Source of the DNA: Spirochaetaceae bacterium
GTDB taxonomy: Bacteria > Spirochaetota > Spirochaetia > DSM-27196 > Alkalispirochaetaceae
NCBI GenBank assembly: GCA_007695175.1
Contig: REEH01000143.1
Location: 1-64,000 of the forward strand
Direction of reading: 5' to 3'
Length of the DNA stretch: 64,000 nucleotides
Under the pieces are notes generated by a model. That model saw nothing but the letters and a program-made list of their open reading frames with translations. It made no database searches and was not told where the DNA came from. Numbering within the stretch: the stretch's first letter is position 1; every line of letters begins with the position of its first letter. The translations under genes and the position numbers were made by a program. Below, one piece after another: positions 52,709 through 60,810 of this stretch.

Positions 52709-54375
52709 CCGTTGGTATCGATCTTGGAACAACCAACTCGCTCATAGGTATCGTGGACGACGGTCGTGTCCTCCTGGTTCCCAACAGGAGAGGACACGTC
52801 CTTACTCCTTCAGTGATCGGCATCGATATGAATGGTGAGGTGATTGTCGGAGAAGCGGCCCGAAACCAGGCGGTGAGTGCTCCCGGACGTACGCTCCACC
52901 ACATAAAGCGTCACATGGGGGAGCGCCTGACGCTCCCTCTCGGCGACGAGATGATAAGCCCCGAGGAGGGCAGTGCGGCGATTCTGCGTGTGCTGCGCCA
53001 GGATGTCGCCCGCTATACGGGAGGCGCCGCCCCGGAAAGTGCGGTTATCACCGTGCCGGCCCATTTTGACGATCGCCAGAGAAACGCTACCGTCGAAGCG
53101 GGATTGCTGGCGGGCTTTCGGCATGTGCGTCTCCTCAACGAACCCACCGCGGCCGCATTGCCCTACGCGGCCCGGGATGTGCAGCGGGAACGGATCCTCG
53201 TCTTTGATTTTGGAGGCGGCACGCTGGACGTTACGTGTCTGGAACGGGAGGGTGACGAGTTTCACGTAGCAGCCACCGTGGGTGACGGCAACCTGGGTGG
53301 CGTCGATATCGACGGAATCGTTCTCGATCGGCTTGCCCGGGAGGTGGAAGCTCAGACGGGACTTGATGTGACGAAGGATCCCACGATGGAGCAGATGCTG
53401 CGGAACATGGCGGAAACGGCCAAGACGGAGCTCTCGGACCTGGAGGAAACAACAATCGCGATTCCCTTCGTCGCGGGCTCAGGCGGGATGGTGCACATCT
53501 CAGTTGTACTGACCAGAGCGGAACTGGAAGATGCGATCGCGCCCGTGGTGAATCGTGCCATGGGCATCACTGATGAAGCGCTGCGGGACGCAGGGCTGAA
53601 GCAGGACGGTTTTGATACACTCGTCCTTGCCGGCGGCAGCAGTCGCCTCCCGGTCATGCGCCGTGCCCTGGCCGAGCGCTTTCCCGTAGCGATAGCCTCC
53701 ATGATCAACCCCGAGGAGATAGTGGCGGTGGGCGCGACCCAACTGGCGGATTCGCGCCGGAACGGCCGCTTTTCCCTGCACGACGTCGTTTCCGGTACTC
53801 TCGCTCTGGAACTCGCCGACGGCACGTGCATCCCCATAGTTCATCGCAATCAGACAATCCCGGCGCGGCGCACCAGGGTATTCACCACTGTAGCCGATGA
53901 CCAGGTGGAAGCGGAGATTCACCTGCTTCAGGGTGATCGACCGAGAGCCGCGGAAAATCGCTCCCTGGGAAAATTCCTGCTTTCCGGACTGGAGGAGGCG
54001 GAGCGGGGCTCTCCGCGAATTGCCGTAACAGTAGAGGTGAACGCCGACGGAGTCGTCACCGTTCATGCGGGCGACGAGAAAACCGGATCATCCCGGGAAA
54101 TGGTAGCGCGGGCACGGCCGCGGGAGTTGAAGCAGCCGATCCGGGGCGATTTCCAGGACTGGCTTCGAAGCCTGGCGCGACGGGGAAAGATACTGCTTGA
54201 TCACGCTCCGGCCGGCCTGGCGGCGGAGGTGAGCGAACTGGTCGCCCTGGCGGAAAGCTCCACCGGTTCGGCGGAACAGGAATACGCCATCACAGTTCTT
54301 GAGACGCTGCTGCTTGAGATTACGGCGAGGGCCATGATCCGCGGCGATACGGGGGGGGCCCGTGCGGAACGATGA
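52699..54375 (+). CDS. HscC-like divergent Hsp70 chaperone
   Basis: An Hsp70 of 558 residues, shorter than DnaK (about 640) and close to E. coli HscC. The nucleotide domain is intact: G-I-D-L-G-T-T-N-S at the start, V-P-A-H-F-D-D-R-Q-R, N-E-P-T-A-A-A-L-P-Y, V-F-D-F-G-G-G-T-L-D-V-T and L-A-G-G-S-S-R-L-P. The substrate domain is present but the lid is short and lacks the DnaK C-terminal tail. It starts at GTG 52699 (or ATG 52705) inside the previous gene and overlaps a J-domain gene downstream. This is a dedicated, not housekeeping, chaperone pair. Confidence 0.9.
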   Translation: MAMTVGIDLGTTNSLIGIVDDGRVLLVPNRRGHVLTPSVIGIDMNGEVIVGEAARNQAVSAPGRTLHHIKRHMGERLTLPLGDEMISPEEGSAAILRVLRQDVARYTGGAAPESAVITVPAHFDDRQRNATVEAGLLAGFRHVRLLNEPTAAALPYAARDVQRERILVFDFGGGTLDVTCLEREGDEFHVAATVGDGNLGGVDIDGIVLDRLAREVEAQTGLDVTKDPTMEQMLRNMAETAKTELSDLEETTIAIPFVAGSGGMVHISVVLTRAELEDAIAPVVNRAMGITDEALRDAGLKQDGFDTLVLAGGSSRLPVMRRALAERFPVAIASMINPEEIVAVGATQLADSRRNGRFSLHDVVSGTLALELADGTCIPIVHRNQTIPARRTRVFTTVADDQVEAEIHLLQGDRPRAAENRSLGKFLLSGLEEAERGSPRIAVTVEVNADGVVTVHAGDEKTGSSREMVARARPRELKQPIRGDFQDWLRSLARRGKILLDHAPAGLAAEVSELVALAESSTGSAEQEYAITVLETLLLEITARAMIRGDTGGARAER

Positions 54376-54985
54376 AGCGTTTCTTGTCCTGGGCCTCTCT
54401 CCGGAGACGTCGCTCGGGGACGTACGTCGAAGGTACCACGTCCTCATCAAGGAGCTGCACCCCGATACGGCTGGAGAGAATCCGGAGAAGGTCGCGCAGG
54501 TTATCGAAGCGTATCACTGTATCCGGAAGGGATCGATGCGCCACCGGTACCACGAAACTGGTCGCCGCGCCACCGGTGAGAGCGATTCCAGTTGCTCCAT
54601 GTCGCCTCGAACAGTGTTTACGCTCGGGCGCTGGGCGGCTACGGCAACTGATCGCCGCGTTCGCCTCCATGCAGTGCGCCGCCTCGCGGCCTCGGGCATG
54701 CAGTCGGCTGCGGCTTTCCTGCGCTCCGCGATGCTTGACTCGGACCGGGAAATCGCATCCTCCGCGGCGGAGGGGTTTCTGTCCTGCGCCGGAATAAGCG
54801 CGGAGCAGAGCATTCTCGATCTGTTTGACCGGATGCCTGTCTCGCATCGACTCATTGTTCTGGCGGCTATCGAGCAGTCCGGCAGAGTCATGCCCCGGGT
54901 AATCACCTGGGCGCTGGTGGACTCCGACCGGCGCGTGCGGGAGGCGGCCATGAGATTACAACACACCGGAGGAAGAACAGCATGA
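54362..54985 (+). CDS. J-domain protein with HEAT-like repeats
   Basis: The 207-residue product starts with a J domain (about 4-58) carrying the essential H-P-D at 33-35, so it should stimulate an Hsp70 ATPase. Residues about 85-205 form alpha-helical HEAT/armadillo-like units (V-R-L-H-A-V-R-R-L-A and V-R-E-A-A-M-R-L mark two of them), a likely client-binding surface. It lacks the zinc and C-terminal domains of DnaJ. The start overlaps the Hsp70 stop and its stop overlaps the CheA-like start, so the three are translationally coupled. Confidence 0.85.
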   Translation: MRNDEAFLVLGLSPETSLGDVRRRYHVLIKELHPDTAGENPEKVAQVIEAYHCIRKGSMRHRYHETGRRATGESDSSCSMSPRTVFTLGRWAATATDRRVRLHAVRRLAASGMQSAAAFLRSAMLDSDREIASSAAEGFLSCAGISAEQSILDLFDRMPVSHRLIVLAAIEQSGRVMPRVITWALVDSDRRVREAAMRLQHTGGRTA

Positions 54986-56607
54986 GCGATTCCCGGGCGA
55001 TCCAGGCACACCTGGAGCCAATACTGGAAATCCTGCAGGAATACGTTCTGCGCGATTCGGAGGAAGCGTTGCCGCGGGGCTTTGACGGAGCCCTGGAGAA
55101 GGCGCTGGAAGAAGCACGGTTTCTGCAGATGGACAGCGTTATCGCCGCCCTGGAGAGTATCCTGGACCTGGCTGCGGGAGGCCGGCCGGATCCGCAGGAA
55201 CTGCTGCCGCCGTTGTTTTCTCTTCAGGATACGCTCCAGGCGGTACCGGTAGATATACCCGCCGACGCGACGCCTGCCCATGATCATCCTGACCAGTTTC
55301 TGCAGTGGGACGGCCAGTCCGACCAGGAGGAGGTGCTGCGTCTTGATGAACACCAGCGTTTTCTGCTGGACGGGGCATTGAGCCGCGGGCTGACCCCCTA
55401 TGTTCTCAGGATAACCTATTCCGGTTTCTCCACGACGGTCAAAGCTCTGGAAGACCTGCTGGAACGGGAACTCTCGCTGGTCAAGGTTATTTCCTCCGAA
55501 TCGCGGCAGCGTCTGGCCGCGCTTGTCGTTTCAAGTGGGGAGCTGCCCCTGAGGGCCGTACTGGATCAACTGCCGGCCGAGCAAACCGAGACGCTGCAAT
55601 TCGAATCCCGCCAGATTGACGCTCAAGCCTTTCAATCCACCGGCGATACCGACCGCCCCTGGTACTATGATTTACCACCCCTCGTGATCCAGCTGGAAGC
55701 GGCGGCACTCGACCGTATGCGATTCTATATCAGCCGACTCCAGGCTATCGTGAATCCCCGGGACCAGCCTCTGGTGCGGGAACTTGCCCAGACGCTGGAA
55801 TCGGCCGTCTCCGTGAGCTTGAGAAATCTCGTGGAGAGTCTGAGGACTCCTCTGGAGGAGGTAGCAAAGGGCGAGAGGAAACGCGTCGTTCTATCCTATG
55901 GTGGTGCTGTCGAGAGGATTCCCGCCGAGATTGCCGATGTCCTTCGGGAGGCACTGCAGGAGCTGCTCATCAATGCGATCACCCACGGCATTGAAGCTCC
56001 GGCGGAGCGGGCCGGTGCCGGAAAAAGAGAGCAGGGTTCGTTACATGTTTTCGGCAGCATCGAGAACCATGTCCTTACGGTTCGGGTTGTGGATGACGGT
56101 AAGGGTCTCTCCTCGGAGGAAGGTCTCGTGGTGGGTGGTCTGCGCCGGATCAAAAAACTTCTCCAGCAGCGCCTGGGAGGTGCCGTGGCGGTCCGGAGCG
56201 GTGAGCGGGGTACTTCCGCCACGGTCACCGTCCCTGTTGCCGCCGGAGGATGGACGGGACTGCTCTGCATGCGGGAGTCGAGGCCCTTTGTCGTTCCCAT
56301 CGTTCTTATCGCCGCAGTGGTGCCGGTCGGAGCGGGAGAGATAGTCGAGGAGCCCTCCGGGGGAGGATTTCTGCGGTACCGGGATCGGCAGGTTCCCCTC
56401 GTGGAGGCCCATGGAAGCCATCCGGTTGAGCCGGTGAAGGCGGCGGTCATTGTCTCGATGCTATCCGGTGATTTCGCGTTTGCCCTCGACGGGGAGCCGG
56501 AAGAGGTGTCGGTCATTCCTGACGGTATGGGAACGGTGGAGATTCCGGAAAAAGGGTTGCAGCAGGTCACGGTAGCCATTCAACCGGGACTGGGAGAAAA
56601 CGAATAG
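54982..56607 (+). CDS. CheA-like ATPase/CheW-domain protein without Hpt histidine
   Basis: The 541-residue product ends like CheA: a HATPase domain with N box E-L-L-I-N-A-I-T-H-G-I-E (Asn331, His335) and G1 box D-D-G-K-G (371-375), then a CheW-like domain from about 422. In place of the P1 phosphotransfer domain there are about 90 helical residues without the H-x-x-K-G motif, then a P2-like alpha/beta stretch (about 138-200) and a helical region resembling the dimerisation unit. It could bind ATP and receptors but has no obvious phospho-acceptor. It may phosphorylate another protein or be a scaffold. Last gene of the rightward operon. Confidence 0.8.
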   Translation: MSDSRAIQAHLEPILEILQEYVLRDSEEALPRGFDGALEKALEEARFLQMDSVIAALESILDLAAGGRPDPQELLPPLFSLQDTLQAVPVDIPADATPAHDHPDQFLQWDGQSDQEEVLRLDEHQRFLLDGALSRGLTPYVLRITYSGFSTTVKALEDLLERELSLVKVISSESRQRLAALVVSSGELPLRAVLDQLPAEQTETLQFESRQIDAQAFQSTGDTDRPWYYDLPPLVIQLEAAALDRMRFYISRLQAIVNPRDQPLVRELAQTLESAVSVSLRNLVESLRTPLEEVAKGERKRVVLSYGGAVERIPAEIADVLREALQELLINAITHGIEAPAERAGAGKREQGSLHVFGSIENHVLTVRVVDDGKGLSSEEGLVVGGLRRIKKLLQQRLGGAVAVRSGERGTSATVTVPVAAGGWTGLLCMRESRPFVVPIVLIAAVVPVGAGEIVEEPSGGGFLRYRDRQVPLVEAHGSHPVEPVKAAVIVSMLSGDFAFALDGEPEEVSVIPDGMGTVEIPEKGLQQVTVAIQPGLGENE

Positions 56608-56622
56608 AAGAGAATAAAAAAA

Positions 56623-56658
56623 GGGTGGCGCGCCTGGACGTCTGTTTGCGCGCCACCC
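56623..56658 (-). terminator. Strong terminator of the maf operon
   Basis: A perfect 11-base-pair stem (GGGTGGCGCGC at 56623-56633 with its complement at 56648-56658) closes a 14-base loop. On the minus strand it is followed by a T-rich run (complement of the A-tract at 56615-56622), so it terminates the leftward signal peptidase-ftsI-maf operon. On the plus strand there is no T run after the stem, though the hairpin may still slow the converging flagellar transcript. Confidence 0.9.
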
Positions 56659-56717
56659 GTGAATCATATTCCTGATTCTATTACGAGTATCGGTCGGTGG
56701 CCGCTCTTTCTTGACCG

Positions 56718-58550
56718 CTACTCGTAGCGTTCGAGCAGTTCCTGGTGGTACCTGCAGGAATCCTCAAGAGCTCGGTAGAGGCGCCGTGCCTGCTCAATCG
56801 CATCCCGGACGGTGGCAACCTTCATTGCGGTGATTCCCTCCAGCGCTTCCCGCGCGAGAAAACCGGCGAGTTCACGATCGTTCTGCAGTTTAAGCTCCTG
56901 ATCAAGATCGTCCAGGCGACCAAGATCCGCCGGAGTAAGATCCACTGGAGAAAGCTCCGCTCGCGAATCCAGCTGAGAGCAGATATCCAGACCCTTCCGC
57001 GCTATACCCGCCATATTCTCGAGGCTCGCCCGGAGTTCCTGACGCATGCTCCGCACTGAAGGCCGCTCCTGCCTGTCCGAGGCTGCTCCGATAGCCGGTA
57101 CCCAGGCTCCTTCCGGCGGGAGCGCAGCAATCAGCTCCCGCGGGTCAGTCACGTGAAAACCCTCGATCGCGGACGAGGAGGAGGAAAGCAGGTGTGTTTC
57201 CCTGTCGGGATGGTTCCGTTGCTGCTCGGAAAACCAAGACCGGTACACCTGCATCCGCCGGTCGCTGAGAACGGTGCCGCCGCCCGCGGCGGCTACCGGT
57301 TGGGGCTGTGCGTCATGGAGGTACCGGAAATGGGAGCCCTCCGCCGGCGAGAGGCGGTGAGCGTTCATGATCATCCGTTCCTCAAAGAACGACCCGGCGC
57401 AATGCGTCCGGTTGCCCGGGAAACCCAGGTCGACACCGGCCAGGTAGATTGTACGGGCTCCCAGGATACGGGCCAGGTCCCAGGCGGACGTCGCAACGGA
57501 CCCACCGGCACCAAGTTTTTTTTTCCGCCCCATACGACGATCGATGAAGGTGCCCAGGGGAAAAAGTGATGCGAACAGGAGGGCTGGTCCGCGCCAGAGT
57601 CGGAATACCCTGGGATGCGTGGCTGATTCGGCTACAAGAATCGTTTGCGGTTCTCCGGGGGGATGCTCAAACCGCAACGCGTCCAGGTGTCTCGTGTTCC
57701 AGTATTGGGGATCCGCCACGACCGCCAGGTGTGGTGGGACGCCGGCACGTTGCAGTACGCCCACAGCCGTGTCCACGGCAATCAGGACACACCGGTGCCG
57801 CAATTCGGGAAGATAGGGGACCACCTCATCGAGGGTGGGGCCGGCGCCACAGACGAGGGCGGGAACGTGGTCGGGTATGCGGGGAAGGCGGGAGATATCG
57901 GCCAATGATCCCGACCGGGGGAGGTTCCGGATCGTATTGCGCACCCAGAGCTTACCGAACCGGCGCAGGGTATTCCTGTTGACGCTTCGACGCTCACCGT
58001 ACTGCTCAAGAGTCGTCCGGAGAGATTCCTCATGGTCCAGGTACAGCCGGGACGGTCCCTGGAGGGTAAGAAGGGCCGGCCGGTTTATGCCCCGGCGATT
58101 AAGCTCCGCCACCAGGGCGTCCGTTCCCTTCGGTGGGAAAAAGAGGTCGGGACCATACCGGCACCACCATTCGGCGGGCAGCACGTCCAGCGCTTCCCGC
58201 AGGAGTGTCGGCGATGGTTCCACCACGTAAAGAGGTACCGTCGGATTCAGCTCCCGCAACGCCTGGATATGATAGCCCAGGCCAATTCCAAGGATCACGA
58301 CCGCGTCCGGGTTGCGGGCCAGCGCCTGTACTGATATCCGCTTCGCTTCCGTCCGTGGCGCGACGGAACTGTGCAGGTATCGTTCTTCCACCCGGAGTGT
58401 CGGATCACCGCTGCGAGCCGTGAGCCGCTGCAGTTTCGGCTCCCGGAGCTCCGGGGTATCAAGAACGCGCCGGATCGAGTCGGCCAGCTCCCGGCGGCAG
58501 CGGTCGATTTCCCGGAGCAGTCCCGAGGACGACGCCTCCGGCGCGATCAC
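56718..58550 (-). CDS. Motility accessory factor Maf (DUF115/MptE-like)
   Basis: The 610-residue product has the Maf layout: an N-terminal Rossmann-like part with V-V-I-L-G-I-G-L-G-Y-H near 85-95, then the central DUF115/MptE-like domain with A-L-V-C-G-A-G-P-T-L-D-E near 232-243 and I-Y-L-A-G-V-D-L-G-F, and a helical C-terminal end. In Campylobacter, Aeromonas and Gram-positives Maf proteins transfer nonulosonic sugars to flagellin. Treponemal flagellins are glycosylated, so that role is likely, but no sugar-synthesis genes are in the window. ATGA overlap with ftsI. Confidence 0.85.
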   Translation of the reverse strand: MIAPEASSSGLLREIDRCRRELADSIRRVLDTPELREPKLQRLTARSGDPTLRVEERYLHSSVAPRTEAKRISVQALARNPDAVVILGIGLGYHIQALRELNPTVPLYVVEPSPTLLREALDVLPAEWWCRYGPDLFFPPKGTDALVAELNRRGINRPALLTLQGPSRLYLDHEESLRTTLEQYGERRSVNRNTLRRFGKLWVRNTIRNLPRSGSLADISRLPRIPDHVPALVCGAGPTLDEVVPYLPELRHRCVLIAVDTAVGVLQRAGVPPHLAVVADPQYWNTRHLDALRFEHPPGEPQTILVAESATHPRVFRLWRGPALLFASLFPLGTFIDRRMGRKKKLGAGGSVATSAWDLARILGARTIYLAGVDLGFPGNRTHCAGSFFEERMIMNAHRLSPAEGSHFRYLHDAQPQPVAAAGGGTVLSDRRMQVYRSWFSEQQRNHPDRETHLLSSSSSAIEGFHVTDPRELIAALPPEGAWVPAIGAASDRQERPSVRSMRQELRASLENMAGIARKGLDICSQLDSRAELSPVDLTPADLGRLDDLDQELKLQNDRELAGFLAREALEGITAMKVATVRDAIEQARRLYRALEDSCRYHQELLERYE

Positions 58551-60445
58551 TCCAGCTCCAGTCGGATCGTCATTCCCGGCGTAACCGGTGTCCCCGGAGG
58601 CGGGTCCTGGGAAACGACATATCCGCTGCCCTGGATCCGGAGATCGATCTCTTCCATCGCCAGGAGTGGAATCAGGGAACGCATGGGTACACCGGCGAAA
58701 TCCGGGACCGTATCGTCCAGGGAGGGCGTTTCGCGACGGCGCACCACGATGCGCCCGGGGTGTTCGATAACTGTGTCGGTTTCGCGCGGTATGTTCCAGT
58801 ACGGCACCAGGAACTCGATCAGCTCATCCACGGCCGGCGCAGCGATACGTCCTCCCAGAAAACTCTCGCCCCGGGGATAATCGATGGCCACGTACACGAT
58901 GAGCTCCGGGTCGAAAGCTGGAAAAAGAGCCATGGTGGAGGCTATGAAATGCGTATCAGAGTACTGTCGTCGAGCCGTATCGTACACCTCGGCGGTACCG
59001 GTTTTTGCCGCTACCGGCACCCCCTCCACCGAAATACGGCGGGCTGTACCATCGGGATCGGTAGAGCTCCGCATGAGCTCAAGCATCGTTCTCGCGGTGC
59101 TGGAGGAAAGCACCTGCCGCACCGGTTCCCGGCCGAAGCGCTGTATCACCTCACCCGAGGGAGCCACGATGCGGTCAACGATCTGCGGACGAAGTACGAA
59201 CCCCTCGTTGGCCAGCGCTGTCGCCGCCGTTACCATCTGAATAGCCGTAACCCCGATTTCCTGGCCGATGGCGATCGTCGGTCGGCTTCGGGCCGACCAG
59301 AACTCGGGTCGCGCCAGAATCCCCCGTTCCTCCCCGTTCAGGTCAATGCCGGTGACGTTCCCGAATCCAAAGGAGGTGAGCATCGCATAGAACGCACCGG
59401 GTTCCACACTTTCCGAAGCGAAGGCCGCGCCGACGTTGCTGGAAAACTTGATGATCTGTTCCGGACCGATTACTCCGTAGTTTGCCAGATCGGTGATGGT
59501 GAAGTTTCCCCGCTCGGCCGTGTAACCCCGGGAGGTGTCAAAGCGGTCCTGCACCGTTATACCGCCCAGTTCGAGGAATGCTGCCACGGAGAATATCTTG
59601 AAGACACTTCCCGGCTCAAAGATGCGGGAGATCGACTGGTTCCGGCGCTCTTCACTGGGATAGCCGCGAAAGTTGTTGAGGTCAAAGGATGGCGTCGTGG
59701 ACATGGAGAGGATTCCGCCGGTGCGCGCGTCCATTACGAGGATCATGACCGAGTCAGCCTGGTGAAGACCCAGGAGACGCCGTCCCAGGTCGTCTGAAGC
59801 TCCCTGAATGGCCAGATCCAGGGTGAGGAAGACCTGGTTTCCCATCAGGACCGGGTTGGAACTGTCTCCCCCGGAGGCGGGAGCCAGATAGGGAGAGAAC
59901 ATGTACTCCACCCCGGAGAGTCCCGTATTGTCCACGCCCACGTACCCGATAACGGCAGCCGCTGCCTCCCGCTCCGGGTAGCTTCTCCCCACGTCCGGCT
60001 GGAGACGTATGCCTGCCAGGTTGCCCAGACGCTGCTGAGCCTCGATCCTGCGGCTCTGGCTCGGGGTGATGGTCCGCTGGACGGTCACGAATCCCTCGGT
60101 GGAAGCCAGGATTTCTCCGATTTCCCGCGGGTCACGGTCGAGGATATCCGCCAGGATACGGGCCGTACCGGAAATATCACGAATTTCCGGTTTCCATCCC
60201 GTCACCGTATCCAGGCGTGTCTCGATGGCAAGCACGCGGCCTCGCCGGTCCAGAATGGGTCCGCGTTCGATGCGGGCGGCGGACGAGGCAGTTGCCGCGG
60301 GATTGCCCGGAAGCATGATGCTGCCGTACCGCACCGTCAGGACCGCCGCGAGGACGAGAAGAATAATCGCGGAGGACCGGATACGCCGCTGACGACTGTC
60401 CCTAACGATTCCGGCCAAGGAACTCAACCCTCCCGATAATTGCAT
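58547..60445 (-). CDS. ftsI: Class B penicillin-binding protein FtsI with PASTA domain
   Basis: Transpeptidase that cross-links septal (or side-wall) peptidoglycan. The 632-residue protein has a membrane span at about 24-44, a PBP dimer domain starting R-G-P-I-L-D-R-R-G-R, and the catalytic motifs S-V-F-K (Ser280, Lys283), S-S-N (335-337) and K-T-G (481-483). One PASTA domain (about 570-632) ends the chain. No other ftsI is in the division cluster, so this is the likely FtsW partner. ATG 60445 overlaps the signal peptidase gene by 44 bases; a TTG ten codons in has a better-spaced GGGAGG. Confidence 0.9.
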   Translation of the reverse strand: MQLSGGLSSLAGIVRDSRQRRIRSSAIILLVLAAVLTVRYGSIMLPGNPAATASSAARIERGPILDRRGRVLAIETRLDTVTGWKPEIRDISGTARILADILDRDPREIGEILASTEGFVTVQRTITPSQSRRIEAQQRLGNLAGIRLQPDVGRSYPEREAAAAVIGYVGVDNTGLSGVEYMFSPYLAPASGGDSSNPVLMGNQVFLTLDLAIQGASDDLGRRLLGLHQADSVMILVMDARTGGILSMSTTPSFDLNNFRGYPSEERRNQSISRIFEPGSVFKIFSVAAFLELGGITVQDRFDTSRGYTAERGNFTITDLANYGVIGPEQIIKFSSNVGAAFASESVEPGAFYAMLTSFGFGNVTGIDLNGEERGILARPEFWSARSRPTIAIGQEIGVTAIQMVTAATALANEGFVLRPQIVDRIVAPSGEVIQRFGREPVRQVLSSSTARTMLELMRSSTDPDGTARRISVEGVPVAAKTGTAEVYDTARRQYSDTHFIASTMALFPAFDPELIVYVAIDYPRGESFLGGRIAAPAVDELIEFLVPYWNIPRETDTVIEHPGRIVVRRRETPSLDDTVPDFAGVPMRSLIPLLAMEEIDLRIQGSGYVVSQDPPPGTPVTPGMTIRLELE

Positions 60446-60764
60446 CCTCCCTCAGAACGCCGAAGTGTCGTGAATCCAGCGATTCCGACGAATTGTCACC
60501 ACGCAGGTCATAGCTGGGACCAGTCATGACGGCCGTAACCCGCTTGATCATGAGCGTTCCCGAGTCGGGTTGGCGAAACACGAGAACATCATCCACCGCG
60601 GGTGGATTGATGCGGTATGCGAAGCGGTTGACCAGCACCCGCTGACCGGACCGCAGAAGGGGGTACATGCTGTTTCCGTTGACGGTATGCAGCGTTGCCG
60701 GCAGCTCATGAACAGACCATATGAAAACAGCCACAAGCAGAATTGTGACGACAAGAATTCGCAC
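60402..60764 (-). CDS. Small S26 family signal peptidase
   Basis: The 120-residue product has one N-terminal span (about 3-20) and the S26 core: Ser32 in G-N-S-M-Y-P-L-L as nucleophile, Lys74 in L-M-I-K-R-V as general base, and the later R-G-D-N-S-S-E-S-L-D-S-R motif. It is about half the size of LepB and resembles short SipW-like or plasmid TraF-type enzymes. Coupling to ftsI and maf suggests a set of substrates linked to envelope or flagellar sheath proteins. Start is GTG 60764, very close to the predicted transcription start. Confidence 0.85.
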   Translation of the reverse strand: MRILVVTILLVAVFIWSVHELPATLHTVNGNSMYPLLRSGQRVLVNRFAYRINPPAVDDVLVFRQPDSGTLMIKRVTAVMTGPSYDLRGDNSSESLDSRHFGVLREDAIIGRVEFLGRNR

Positions 60765-60769
60765 ACCCG

Positions 60770-60798
60770 ACTATAATACGCTCCTTTTTTATTGTCGA
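60770..60798 (-). promoter_or_regulatory. Sigma-70-type promoter of the signal peptidase operon
   Basis: Read on the minus strand: TCGACA (60798-60793), 17-base spacer, TATAGT (60775-60770). Each box differs from consensus at one base. The start point would fall at about 60763, at the GTG start codon, so the message may be leaderless. A plus-strand TATAAT (60772-60777) overlaps it and could serve the divergent M23 gene, though without a good -35. Confidence 0.55.
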
Positions 60799-60810
60799 TA
60801 CTGCTATAGT

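Noticed and set aside
60721-60810. Longer N-terminus for the LysM/M23 protein from an upstream ATG at 60721
   Set aside because: It would overlap the divergent signal peptidase gene and its promoter, with no ribosome binding site.
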